A program made the position numbers and the translations under genes. Of a stretch of DNA of 64,000 nt, positions 8,806-16,261 are shown piece after piece (position 1 is the stretch's first letter; each line of letters begins with the position of its first letter). The DNA is from Desulfomonilia bacterium (lineage in GTDB: Bacteria; Desulfobacterota; Desulfomonilia; UBA1062), in NCBI GenBank assembly GCA_036567785.1, contig DATCTV010000017.1, positions 1 to 64,000 of the forward strand, given 5' to 3'. Under the pieces are notes generated by a model. The model was not told where the DNA came from and ran no database searches. It worked only from the letters and a program-made list of their open reading frames with translations.

Positions 8806-9195
8806 ATGCCCTATTTCATAATGGCCGGCAGGACAATGAAGAACCTGTTCATGAAACCTTCGACAAGGCTCTATCCTTCCCGGAAGAGGCAGAGCTTTTC
8901 TGCAACGAGGGGCCATATTGATATTGACGGTGAAAAATGTATTTTCTGCGGGATATGCCAGAAGAAATGCCCTACAGGGGCCATATCTGTTGCACGCAAG
9001 GAAAAAACATGGGAAATCGAAAGGCTCAGGTGCATCGCCTGCGGCTGTTGTGTCGATGCTTGCCCGAAGAGCTGCCTTTCAATGAAGGGTTTATATTCAT
9101 TACCTGTAACAGAGGCCGAGGTGGCCCAGACAAGATATGAAATAAATGGAGTTGAAACAGAAAAGACTGTTGAACCTGAAGCAGAAAAGAGTTGA
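8806..9195 (+). CDS. echF: Ech-type hydrogenase 2[4Fe-4S] ferredoxin subunit
   Basis: This 129-residue protein has two ferredoxin-type cluster motifs, CIFCGICQKKCP (around residue 45) and CIACGCCVDACP (around residue 75). It carries electrons from soluble ferredoxin to the small subunit. It starts three nucleotides after the echE stop and closes the operon; a perfect palindrome acting as terminator follows. The glutamate-rich tail after residue 105 is poorly conserved in such proteins. Confidence 0.9.
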   Translation: MPYFIMAGRTMKNLFMKPSTRLYPSRKRQSFSATRGHIDIDGEKCIFCGICQKKCPTGAISVARKEKTWEIERLRCIACGCCVDACPKSCLSMKGLYSLPVTEAEVAQTRYEINGVETEKTVEPEAEKS

Positions 9196-9234
9196 TGCTG
9201 TAAGGGAAGTATTCTTATGCGCATTAAATAAGAA

Positions 9235-9268
9235 AAAGGAAATTCCTTTTATAAAAGGAATTTCCTTT
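9235..9268. terminator. Perfect 34-nt palindrome, bidirectional terminator
   Basis: The arms AAAGGAAATTCCTTTTA (9235-9251) and TAAAAGGAATTTCCTTT (9252-9268) form one uninterrupted palindrome. It sits between echF (stop 9195) and the convergent PEP-CTERM gene (stop 9295), with T- and A-rich flanks on both sides. Each arm is itself partly self-complementary, so a cruciform or two alternative hairpins are possible. Confidence 0.7.
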
Positions 9269-9294
9269 ATTTCATTATCAATTCAAATTCGAAT

Positions 9295-9900
9295 TTATTC
9301 AGCGGAGGTTGATTTCCTGCTTCTTTTTTTTGCAACAATGCCAGCGGCCAACATTCCAACTCCGATGAGTGTCATCGTGGCCGGCTCGGGAACCGGAGCC
9401 GGAGCTGGAGCCGGAGCAGCAGGATTGTATGTCAATTCGGCGTCTGCACCGTTAACGTAGAAGTCTGAAGCCAGAAGTCCGGTATTTTCAACCCTGACAA
9501 CTATCTGGCCATTGATAAACCTTGCTGTAAATAATAAATCCATATCATCGATTTCCCTGCTCATAACTTCCTGGCCATTGATAAAGGCCCTTCCGTATTC
9601 AAGCCATATATCTCCATCATCTCTGAATTTGATTGTAAGTTTTCCGGTTAAAGGTGAGTCATCAGCAGGCGGATCAAATGTAAAAGTATGTGACCATTCG
9701 ATAAAGTCGCCGCTGTTTTCAAGGTGATGAACATGGCCGCTGCCGTATGAAATCAGCTTGCCTGTTCCATTGCCCGTGGATATTGTATCGCCTGGATTAT
9801 CTCCGAAACTGATACTGTTTTTGAGTGTGATTGGAGCTGCTAGAGCAGAACCGGCCATAATGAAAATCATTGCTGTCAATGCTGCAAACACTTTTTTCAT
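9295..9900 (-). CDS. PEP-CTERM sorted exported protein
   Basis: The 201-residue protein has a Sec signal peptide (MKKVFAALTAMIFIMAGSALA, cut after ALA) and a PEP-CTERM tail: VPEPATM, a hydrophobic helix (LIGVGMLAAGIVA) and a basic KKRSRK end. A proline/alanine spacer (PAAPAPAPAPVP) precedes it. In bacteria with an exosortase (EpsH/XrtA), such tails direct processing and export, usually in species that make exopolysaccharide. The mature part has the look of a beta-sandwich ('GKLTIKFRDDGDIWLEYGRAF') of unknown function. The start has GGAGG about 9 nt upstream. No exosortase gene is in the window. Confidence 0.85.
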   Translation of the reverse strand: MKKVFAALTAMIFIMAGSALAAPITLKNSISFGDNPGDTISTGNGTGKLISYGSGHVHHLENSGDFIEWSHTFTFDPPADDSPLTGKLTIKFRDDGDIWLEYGRAFINGQEVMSREIDDMDLLFTARFINGQIVVRVENTGLLASDFYVNGADAELTYNPAAPAPAPAPVPEPATMTLIGVGMLAAGIVAKKRSRKSTSAE

Positions 9901-10192
9901 TTAAAAAACCTCCGTTGTTTTTCGTATGATGAATTTAATCTAATAACTTACTAGCAACAGGCATGCCTGAATTTGAAAGATGATGGATTAAAAAAAATAA
10001 TAGCATGTAACTATCGGTTATTGCTGAATTAGATGATTATGAAAAACAGCTTGAAGATCCGGATAGGAAGAATTTAATGAAAAAATATCAGATAAAATAT
10101 GATGATTGCAGTGAAATATTTCACATTGATAGAAAAACATTCTCCACTTTATCTGTACTTTCTTTGTGTATGACACTGCTGATATTTAAAAA
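9901..10192. other. Intergenic region without a supported gene
   Basis: This AT-rich 292-nt stretch lies upstream of the leftward PEP-CTERM gene and downstream of the leftward glycoside hydrolase. It should hold the PEP-CTERM promoter. From about 10020 a rightward frame reads in a coding-like, charged manner (ELDDYEKQLEDPDRKN...), but it has no start with a ribosome-binding site and runs on antisense to the next gene. It may be a gene relic or chance. Confidence 0.4.
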
Positions 10193-12535
10193 TCACCTTA
10201 CAATGAACATATATTCAATCTTGAAATCACCTTGCGGCAGACCTTCCATGCTGGATGTTATTGAGAGTACAATCTCTTTAGAATCAGTGGAATCCGGTGT
10301 CTTAAATTCAATCGGGTATGTCATGTTAAAGCCATGCCTGACTTTTAATGTGAACGTGTTTCCGGCAATCACATCACCTGTTGTTTTATCCGTGACAGAC
10401 CATGTGATTGTCTGGGGTGTGTCAGCAATGAAAGAATCATTCGTGATCACAAGATTACGTTTAATTTTTTTTGAGGCAGGTAGAACAACCGGGCCGAATG
10501 TCCCGTCAGGGTTGGATTTTGTCCTGGTATAGTCATAATCGAAGACAGCAACAGGGTGGCATGATTCTTTAATGTTTTTTACCAGCATGTCTTTCTGTTC
10601 CTGAGTGTACAGCATATGGTAATAAAGTTCTGTCGGGTGCTCTTTTCCCTGCGGGTCAAAGAAGTGCCAGGCCCAGTTCATCTTATATGGCCGCATATCG
10701 GAAAAACCCAGTATTCTCATTGCGCGGATAGCCATGCCCTGCATTGCCTTTGCCTGGTCCGGCGTTTGTTTTGTCCAGTCACGGTGGCGTACAACCATTG
10801 TTTCGCCCACCCCGCATGGCACATCTTTAACCAGGAAAGGCCTGAAGTTGCATATCGCATCATCATACCACTCAATGTTGGGATCATCAGTAAACAGCAG
10901 CCCTGTGAGCGACGGGTAATGCCAGTTGACGGTCTCGGGTTTGAATCCGGAAAGCCTTAAAAGTCCGGAATCTCCATCCCAGTTGACCGGACGCGGTTCA
11001 GTGAATGTGCTGTCGGGTTTTTTTATGGTATCAGACTCTTTTGCCGGGTATTGCAGCTTGTATATCTGGCACAGTGTTAGATCGAGAATGTATAAAAACA
11101 TCTCGTTTTCCAGAGACCACATAACAATCGAAGGATGATTTCTTTCAGCCCTGACCCATGCGTCAATCCAGGTGGCGCTGTTTTTCAAATATTCAAAATT
11201 AAACCAGGATAAAGGCGGTATGATATCAATGCGTGCATATACGGCAGTTTCTGATATGACGAGGATTCCAAGCTCGTCGCATAAATCATAGACAGATTCT
11301 TCAGGGGGCGCCTGATGAAAACGGATTGTATTGATATTCAGATCCTTTATTCTTCCAAGAGTATCCCGTGCGGTGTCGGCCGAGAAATATTTCAAAGCCC
11401 AGTACCTCGGACGTGATGCCTGATCATCGACATTATCGCCGATCAGATTCATGCGCATTCCATTGAGCATGAAATTGCCGTTTTCTATCCAGACCTCTCT
11501 GAAGCCGAAGCGGTCTTCCCTTAAATCGACAGGAATTCCTGTTTCGTCAATCAGAAGAGTGCGAAGCGTATAGAGATATGGATTAACCGGAGACCAGCAT
11601 ATCGGATCATTCCACTTTTCCACAACTGCAGTTTTTATGCTTGAGCGGGCAGGAACGATCACTTTTTGAGCTTTTGTCTCTATTGAGGTATCACCGTTGC
11701 GGTTTATCGCCCGGCTTATTACCCAGACGATCTTGTCAGTATCGAGTGTATTGGTTATCGTGTGTTCAAGGACAAGCTCTTTCTGCCTGGTGGAAGTGAC
11801 TATAAACGTATCATCAATATAAACCGATGGCATGGTCTTAATAGCCACGGGTCTGTAAAGCCCTGTAATATCCGTATGGCTGTAGTATCCTGAAGGCCAG
11901 TTTGGGTGAGTCGTGCCGCCTTTCATCAATGCGGAACCGTCGGTCAGTTCAACCCTTAATCTGTTGATGCCCCTTTTTACAGCCCCGGAAACATCGAAAG
12001 AAACCTTCATATACGGACCAGTATGAGTTCCGCAATATATATCATTAAGATAAACATCGGCCTTGTGATGAATAGATTCGAATTCAATCTTTGTTACCGC
12101 TCCCGGCTCGGGAATATCGATATCTCTAAGATATGTACCTTTATGGATTTTTCTTTTTTCCCAGTTTACTCCTTCAATTATATCAAGCTGGTAATCAGGC
12201 GTACCGTCAAGATAACCCGGAAAGCTTTTGTATCCTTCCCATTTGGGATATGCCTCCCAGAATCCGGGCACGGTCACTTCACGCGGTTCATATCCTTCAG
12301 GGATGAATGTCCACGTGCCATTCAGACTGTTTTCCGATCTCAAAGCTTTACCGGGTTCCTGCCATTGGGGAGTGATGTAAGTTTTGGCATTGTTCAATCC
12401 GGAGTCAGTTTCATTCATTTCATCGGCAACCAAAGGGTCATAGCTGTTGCTGGAACAGGAGGCAAGGATAAGAACCGAAACTAGAAAACACAAAGATATT
12501 ATATGGTATATTCTTGAAAAAATTACGTTCTTCAT
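10193..12535 (-). CDS. Lipoprotein glycoside hydrolase family 2 (beta-galactosidase/glucuronidase-like)
   Basis: This 780-residue protein starts with a lipoprotein signal peptide (lipobox LASCSS, Cys near residue 27). An N-terminal sugar-binding sandwich follows ('NSLNGTWTFIPEGYEPREVTVPGFWEAYP'), then an immunoglobulin-like domain and a TIM barrel. The barrel holds the family-2 signature NHPSIVMWSLENEM, where the last Glu of 'NE' is the general acid/base; the nucleophile may be Glu in CGVGETM. It probably acts on beta-linked sugars in the periplasm or at the surface. GAGGAG lies before the ATG. It stands alone, back to back with the Fe-S protein gene. The substrate cannot be told. Confidence 0.8.
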   Translation of the reverse strand: MKNVIFSRIYHIISLCFLVSVLILASCSSNSYDPLVADEMNETDSGLNNAKTYITPQWQEPGKALRSENSLNGTWTFIPEGYEPREVTVPGFWEAYPKWEGYKSFPGYLDGTPDYQLDIIEGVNWEKRKIHKGTYLRDIDIPEPGAVTKIEFESIHHKADVYLNDIYCGTHTGPYMKVSFDVSGAVKRGINRLRVELTDGSALMKGGTTHPNWPSGYYSHTDITGLYRPVAIKTMPSVYIDDTFIVTSTRQKELVLEHTITNTLDTDKIVWVISRAINRNGDTSIETKAQKVIVPARSSIKTAVVEKWNDPICWSPVNPYLYTLRTLLIDETGIPVDLREDRFGFREVWIENGNFMLNGMRMNLIGDNVDDQASRPRYWALKYFSADTARDTLGRIKDLNINTIRFHQAPPEESVYDLCDELGILVISETAVYARIDIIPPLSWFNFEYLKNSATWIDAWVRAERNHPSIVMWSLENEMFLYILDLTLCQIYKLQYPAKESDTIKKPDSTFTEPRPVNWDGDSGLLRLSGFKPETVNWHYPSLTGLLFTDDPNIEWYDDAICNFRPFLVKDVPCGVGETMVVRHRDWTKQTPDQAKAMQGMAIRAMRILGFSDMRPYKMNWAWHFFDPQGKEHPTELYYHMLYTQEQKDMLVKNIKESCHPVAVFDYDYTRTKSNPDGTFGPVVLPASKKIKRNLVITNDSFIADTPQTITWSVTDKTTGDVIAGNTFTLKVRHGFNMTYPIEFKTPDSTDSKEIVLSITSSMEGLPQGDFKIEYMFIVR

Positions 12536-12553
12536 TTCTTCATTCTCCTCAAA

Positions 12554-12583
12554 TTGTCATGGCATGTATGAATCTGATAAAAT
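12554..12583 (+). promoter_or_regulatory. Predicted promoter of the Fe-S protein gene
   Basis: TTGTCA at 12554-12559 and TAAAAT at 12578-12583 are spaced by 18 nt. Transcription from here would give a leader of about 80 nt before the ATG at 12669, and it is one reason to prefer that start over one at 12564. Confidence 0.45.
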
Positions 12584-12611
12584 AAATAATAATATTTATT
12601 TAAAAATTGTC

Positions 12612-12662
12612 CACCTTGCAGTTGCAAATTTGATTGAATCCCTGCATACACCTTGCAGGGAG
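12612..12662 (+). promoter_or_regulatory. Leader with two exclusive hairpins, one covering the ribosome-binding site
   Basis: CCCTGCA (12640-12646) pairs perfectly with TGCAGGG (12654-12660), and the right arm includes part of the GGGAG ribosome-binding site (12658-12662). The same left arm (CTGCA) can also pair with TGCAG at 12617-12621. This is possible because the 10-mer CACCTTGCAG occurs twice, at 12612 and 12649. The two folds exclude each other, as expected for translational control. If translation in fact starts upstream, the region would be coding. Confidence 0.35.
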
Positions 12663-12668
12663 TTATAT

Positions 12669-13487
12669 ATGAAGGGTTTTCCTAAGTGGCTCGTAAAGAC
12701 AAATTTTTTCCTGGCAGTGCCGATTGTAAATTTTGGCAAAAAAGCCGGAAGTATTCCTTTAATTGAAAAAATTGTTAACCTGTTTTTTATAAAACCTTTC
12801 AATCAGGTAACAGCCGTTCCTATAAAGCATGTAGATATAAATGAAAGTATAGCTGCGGGAAGCTCTGCGTTGCCGCTTGCCGTAATTGAAAGGCTTATTG
12901 AATATGCCTCGCATGTCATGGTTCTCGATGAATGCGTATGCAGATCATATTACAAGAGAGATCTTAATGATATCGGCTGTATGGTCCTTGGAAAGGCGGC
13001 CCTTGATATCCATCCTTCAAACGGTCGTATTGTAAGTGTGGCTGAGGCAAAGGCTCATATAAGAAAAGCAGCGGATGCAGGTCTTGTGGCAAATGTAGCA
13101 CATGTGTGGATTGATCCTGTGGGTTTTGGCGTTACAAGCTTTAAAAATATGCTTTTCATATGTTTCTGCGGACATGATTCATGCCTTTATACGGATAATC
13201 TTGATAAAAGATGTTCGAACCTTGACAAGGCTTATAAAAGACTGGACGGTATTTTTGTTTCTATTGACGAATCGCTGTGCTCGGGTTGCGGAATATGCGC
13301 TGAAAAATGTTTTGTTTCCGCAATCCGGATGAAAAACTATAAAGCTGTCATAAGTGATGTATGCAAAGGATGCGGAAGGTGCATCGATGAATGCCCTGAA
13401 AAAGCGATACGTCTTGAAACGGGAGATTTCGACAATGTTTTCAATCAGCTATTAAAACGGGTATCGAGCCTTGCAAATATAAGATAG
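12669..13487 (+). CDS. 4Fe-4S ferredoxin-domain protein of unknown role
   Basis: The 272-residue protein ends in two ferredoxin motifs, CSGCGICAEKC and CKGCGRCIDECP (about residues 205-250). Before these lies a Cys-rich part with DECVCRSYY and FICFCGHDSCL, which could bind another metal centre. It is probably a cytoplasmic or membrane-edge electron-transfer or redox-sensing protein; I do not recognise a named family. I chose the ATG at 12669 (GGGAG 6 nt upstream). A start at 12564 would add 35 residues that look protein-like (VHLAVANLIESLHTPC), but it has no ribosome-binding site and would leave only 28 nt to the divergent gene. Confidence 0.65.
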   Translation: MKGFPKWLVKTNFFLAVPIVNFGKKAGSIPLIEKIVNLFFIKPFNQVTAVPIKHVDINESIAAGSSALPLAVIERLIEYASHVMVLDECVCRSYYKRDLNDIGCMVLGKAALDIHPSNGRIVSVAEAKAHIRKAADAGLVANVAHVWIDPVGFGVTSFKNMLFICFCGHDSCLYTDNLDKRCSNLDKAYKRLDGIFVSIDESLCSGCGICAEKCFVSAIRMKNYKAVISDVCKGCGRCIDECPEKAIRLETGDFDNVFNQLLKRVSSLANIR

Positions 13488-13499
13488 GGTTCATTAAAG

Positions 13500-14279
13500 C
13501 TATTTCTTCTCTGCGGTTTTTACCTTATTAAAGATGACTGACGATATCTCATTAAAATTTCGGGATACCATGTATCTACGAAGTTCAAAGGGGTCGGGGT
13601 TTGAACTCAACGGCAATTCCACAGGGCCCCAGACTATTGTGAACGCGTATTTATAGCCTGCTTCCTTGAGTATCTTTTTCGCAGAATCGTTTCTTACACC
13701 GTTCGGATATATGAAGACTTCAATATTACGGTCTAACTTTTCCTGGAGCATTTTCTTTGGCTTGTAGATTTCATTTGTGAATGCTTTCTTGTCGGTGTTG
13801 AAAAGCTTTTCATTTAATGGAAGATGGTAATAGCCGTGAGATGCAATATCATAACCTTGATCGGATAGCCTTTTCAGTTCTTCCCAGTTTAATGCATAAT
13901 CCTTTTTGCCGATGAGGTTGGGATAGATGCCTAGCAGAGGTTTGATCCCCATCGGTTTGAAAACCTTTTCATCAGCCTCGATGATGCTGCGGTTCCCGTC
14001 ATCGATAGTGATAAGGATATTTTTCTGTCCTTTTACAAGCCCTTTTTCGATCTGCGAGAATGTAACGAACCGGTAGCCGTTGTTTTTGAGGTGGACCAGC
14101 TGATTTCTGAGCTCGCTGGTGGATACATCCGTTGGGATTTTATCTTTTCCATGAAATGAATGGTAGCATAGAACAAAGACACTTCCGCTTTCTGCATTTT
14201 GAGCCCCATGGAGAATAGGGTTATTCAGTGATAAAAATAAGAATACAGTTAAAATAAACAGAGATATTTTGATTTTCAT
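13500..14279 (-). CDS. Exported polysaccharide deacetylase (NodB-like)
   Basis: The 259-residue protein has a signal peptide (MKIKISLFILTVFLFLSL...) and a carbohydrate esterase family 4 domain. It shows 'CYHSFHG' near the start, the metal/base motif TIDDG (about residue 95), the His pair in SHGYYH, and the 'FIYPNG' strand. Such enzymes remove acetyl groups from N-acetylated sugars of peptidoglycan or exopolysaccharide in the periplasm or outside. Its stop lies 12 nt from the convergent Fe-S gene without a clear terminator. The substrate is unknown; the PgaB-like start 'VFVLCYHSF' fits polysaccharide modification. Confidence 0.82.
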   Translation of the reverse strand: MKIKISLFILTVFLFLSLNNPILHGAQNAESGSVFVLCYHSFHGKDKIPTDVSTSELRNQLVHLKNNGYRFVTFSQIEKGLVKGQKNILITIDDGNRSIIEADEKVFKPMGIKPLLGIYPNLIGKKDYALNWEELKRLSDQGYDIASHGYYHLPLNEKLFNTDKKAFTNEIYKPKKMLQEKLDRNIEVFIYPNGVRNDSAKKILKEAGYKYAFTIVWGPVELPLSSNPDPFELRRYMVSRNFNEISSVIFNKVKTAEKK

Positions 14280-14374
14280 TACTGTGATAAATCATGGAAT
14301 AGAAGTCCATGCAACAGGGATTATGTTAATATTTTCATTGTGTTTTATATTACCGGACATGTCAAAAAACATGC

Positions 14375-14403
14375 TTGCAATATGAATCATGATTCATTAG
14401 TAT
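14375..14403 (+). promoter_or_regulatory. Promoter of the atp locus with a palindrome in its spacer
   Basis: TTGCAA at 14375-14380 and TAGTAT at 14398-14403 have a 17-nt spacer. Nearly all of that spacer (14382-14397) is the perfect 16-bp palindrome ATGAATCATGATTCAT. A dimeric regulator bound there would block RNA polymerase, so this is a candidate operator. Confidence 0.5.
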
Positions 14404-14432
14404 TACCGCTTATTATTGGGGAGTGGGCATTG

Positions 14433-14693
14433 ATGGAAAATCCAAAGAAAGATAAATCGATTCTGCAGATGGCTGACCTTGTAACAATGGGTATGGCCAT
14501 GGTGCTGTGTATTGTAATGGGGCTTGTTGTAGGAATATATCTTGACAAATGGATGCAGACCGAACCGATATTTACCTTGGTGTTCATATTCGGGGGAATT
14601 CTTGCAGGTTTCAGGATCATGTACAAGACTTATATGAAGTTTTTTGCCCAGGAAAAATCAAGGGAATCCCAAAATGATACAGACAATGACTAA
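14433..14693 (+). CDS. AtpZ/AtpI-family small membrane protein of the ATPase locus
   Basis: This 86-residue protein has two membrane helices (about residues 15-35 and 48-68) and the stretch 'MGLVVGIYLDKWMQTEPIF' typical of the AtpZ/F0F1-ATPase subunit I-related family. These small proteins sit at the start of atp operons and have been linked to Mg2+/Ca2+ transport or to assembly of the ATPase. The ATG at 14433 has GGGGAG upstream; an earlier ATG at 14340 would lie before the predicted promoter. It overlaps atpI by 20 nt. Confidence 0.75.
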   Translation: MENPKKDKSILQMADLVTMGMAMVLCIVMGLVVGIYLDKWMQTEPIFTLVFIFGGILAGFRIMYKTYMKFFAQEKSRESQNDTDND

Positions 14694-15060
14694 GGAACCA
14701 TCAATAAACAATGTTATATATCTTACCATTGCCGTTTGGCTTGGGATGTGTCTGTTGAGCCTTCCCATCGGCGGATGGGATTATGCTCTCGGTATATTTG
14801 TAGGCGGTGCAGTAGTATTTGTAAATTTCAACTGGATGCACTCCCAGGCCGTAGCCGCGGTTACCATGAGCAGGAAGAAAGCCAGTATATACATGGTAAT
14901 CAAATATTTCTTAAGGCTCGGCGTGACGGCAGTAATCATATACGCATTGATGGTTTATACGAGAGTCAAGATTCCGGCTCTGCTTATTGGCATATCAACA
15001 GTCGTTATAAGCATATTTGCTTATATGGGCTTCTCGATAATATTCAACAGAGGGGAGTAG
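14674..15060 (+). CDS. atpI: ATP synthase subunit I (AtpI), c-ring assembly factor
   Basis: The 128-residue protein has four hydrophobic helices and fits the AtpI family (ATP-synthase I chain), which helps assemble the c-ring. It lies between the AtpZ-like gene and the a-subunit gene, the normal place. The start at 14674 has AGGGA about 8 nt upstream; a second ATG twelve bases on is possible. Its stop is 4 nt before atpB. Confidence 0.72.
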   Translation: MIQTMTKEPSINNVIYLTIAVWLGMCLLSLPIGGWDYALGIFVGGAVVFVNFNWMHSQAVAAVTMSRKKASIYMVIKYFLRLGVTAVIIYALMVYTRVKIPALLIGISTVVISIFAYMGFSIIFNRGE

Positions 15061-15064
15061 TATT

Positions 15065-15799
15065 ATGGAACATGGTTTTCTATGGCTTAATTTTATCACC
15101 GGTCCTTTAACCGAGTTTTTCAACCATCTCTTCAATACCGCTGATCCGGCAACTTCCAGTTTCTTCAGGGACAGCAATAATTATAATCAGGTTGTTTATA
15201 TGTGGCTCTACATGCTGTTTCTTACCCTGATGGGATTTCTTGCTACCAGAGCGATAAAAATGGTTCCCGGTGCGCTTCAGAATTTCATGGAAGTTGTTGT
15301 TGACGGCCTCAGAGGACTTCTAATTGATAATATGGGTCCTCATGGAATGATATTCTTCCCTCTTATTGCAACAATTGCAGTTTTCATATTCACTGCAAAC
15401 ATGGCGGGTATCATCCCCGGGTTCTTTTCTCCTACAGCTAATATGAATACGAATGCCGCAATGGCGCTTACGGTTTTTGTGCTGACGCATATTGTCGGGG
15501 TCCGTATACATGGCTTCAAGTACCTGAAACAGTTCATGGGGCCGGTATGGTGGATGGCGCCGATTATGATACCTATCGAACTTATCGGACACCTGGCGCG
15601 CCCTCTGTCCCTTACAATGCGTCTTTTCGGTAATATTGCAGGAGAGGACCTTGTCCTCGGCGTTCTTCTTCTGCTTGTACCATATGTCGTACCGTTGCCA
15701 TTCCTTGCACTTATGATCTTTACTTCGGTGCTGCAGGCATTTGTATTTTCACTTCTTGCAATGATGTACATTAGCGGTGCAATGGAAGAAGCACATTAA
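15065..15799 (+). CDS. atpB: F-type ATP synthase subunit a
   Basis: The 244-residue membrane protein carries the a-subunit core [20 protein letters not shown], with the essential Arg of helix 5 in 'TMRLFGN' (about residue 187). It forms the ion half-channels beside the c-ring. Only the membrane a and c subunits (with AtpZ/AtpI) are encoded here; b, delta, alpha, gamma, beta and epsilon are not in the window. Such a split ATPase is common in Desulfobacterota and relatives. Confidence 0.95.
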   Translation: MEHGFLWLNFITGPLTEFFNHLFNTADPATSSFFRDSNNYNQVVYMWLYMLFLTLMGFLATRAIKMVPGALQNFMEVVVDGLRGLLIDNMGPHGMIFFPLIATIAVFIFTANMAGIIPGFFSPTANMNTNAAMALTVFVLTHIVGVRIHGFKYLKQFMGPVWWMAPIMIPIELIGHLARPLSLTMRLFGNIAGEDLVLGVLLLLVPYVVPLPFLALMIFTSVLQAFVFSLLAMMYISGAMEEAH

Positions 15800-15836
15800 T
15801 TCTAAAATTGAAAAATATATCTGGGAGGAAAGGTTT

Positions 15837-16193
15837 ATGAAAAAAGTTTTTCGTGTTGCAGGGTTGGTAGGGTTGTTTGTCTTGGCCGGAACATCAGTGG
15901 TTATGGCTGCTGGAACTGCAGCAAGCCCTGAAGCGATCAGCTTTTTCAGCTGGTGTGCAGTGGCCGCAAGTATCGGAATGGGAATAGCTTCTTTTGGAAC
16001 CGGTATTGGCCAGGGGCTTGGCGTACGCGGTGCATGCGAAGGCGTGTCAAGAAATCCAGAAGCATCCGGCAGGATCATCACGGCGCTTGTTCTCGGTCTG
16101 GCCATGATGGAATCACTGGCTATTTATGCCCTTGTTATCGAGCTTATCCTTCTCTATGCTAACCCGTTCCTTAAGTATGTGATTGCTGCCTAA
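15837..16193 (+). CDS. atpE: F-type ATP synthase subunit c with an N-terminal extension and Na+-type ligands
   Basis: The 118-residue protein is longer than the usual 75-90 because of a signal-peptide-like start ([18 protein letters not shown]...). Two helices follow. The ion-carrying Glu is E92 in MMESLAIY. Around it are Q59 in helix 1 (GIGQG), S93 and Y97. These match the Na+-ring ligands Q32, E65, S66 and Y70 of Ilyobacter tartaricus; the T67 position is Leu here. A second Glu, E102, lies deeper in helix 2 (VIELIL), where the Ilyobacter protein has Ala. Ribosome binding is by GGGAGGAAAGG. Ion specificity is an inference. Confidence 0.93.
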   Translation: MKKVFRVAGLVGLFVLAGTSVVMAAGTAASPEAISFFSWCAVAASIGMGIASFGTGIGQGLGVRGACEGVSRNPEASGRIITALVLGLAMMESLAIYALVIELILLYANPFLKYVIAA

Positions 16194-16219
16194 GATTAAG
16201 AAAAAGATTCAGAAACCAT

Positions 16220-16254
16220 AAGGCATGCCGTCCTCTAGACGGCATGCCTTTTTT
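16220..16254. terminator. Strong intrinsic terminator after atpE
   Basis: AAGGCATGCCGTC (16220-16232) pairs perfectly with GACGGCATGCCTT (16238-16250) around a 5-nt loop, followed by a T run. It separates atpE from the convergent rtcB and may serve both. Confidence 0.9.
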
Positions 16255-16261
16255 ATTTCAA

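Noticed and set aside
10077-10532. Rightward 151-codon open frame
   Set aside because: Most of it is antisense to the family 2 hydrolase gene. The part before 10193 looks somewhat coding but lacks a start with signals, so it is mentioned only under the intergenic entry.
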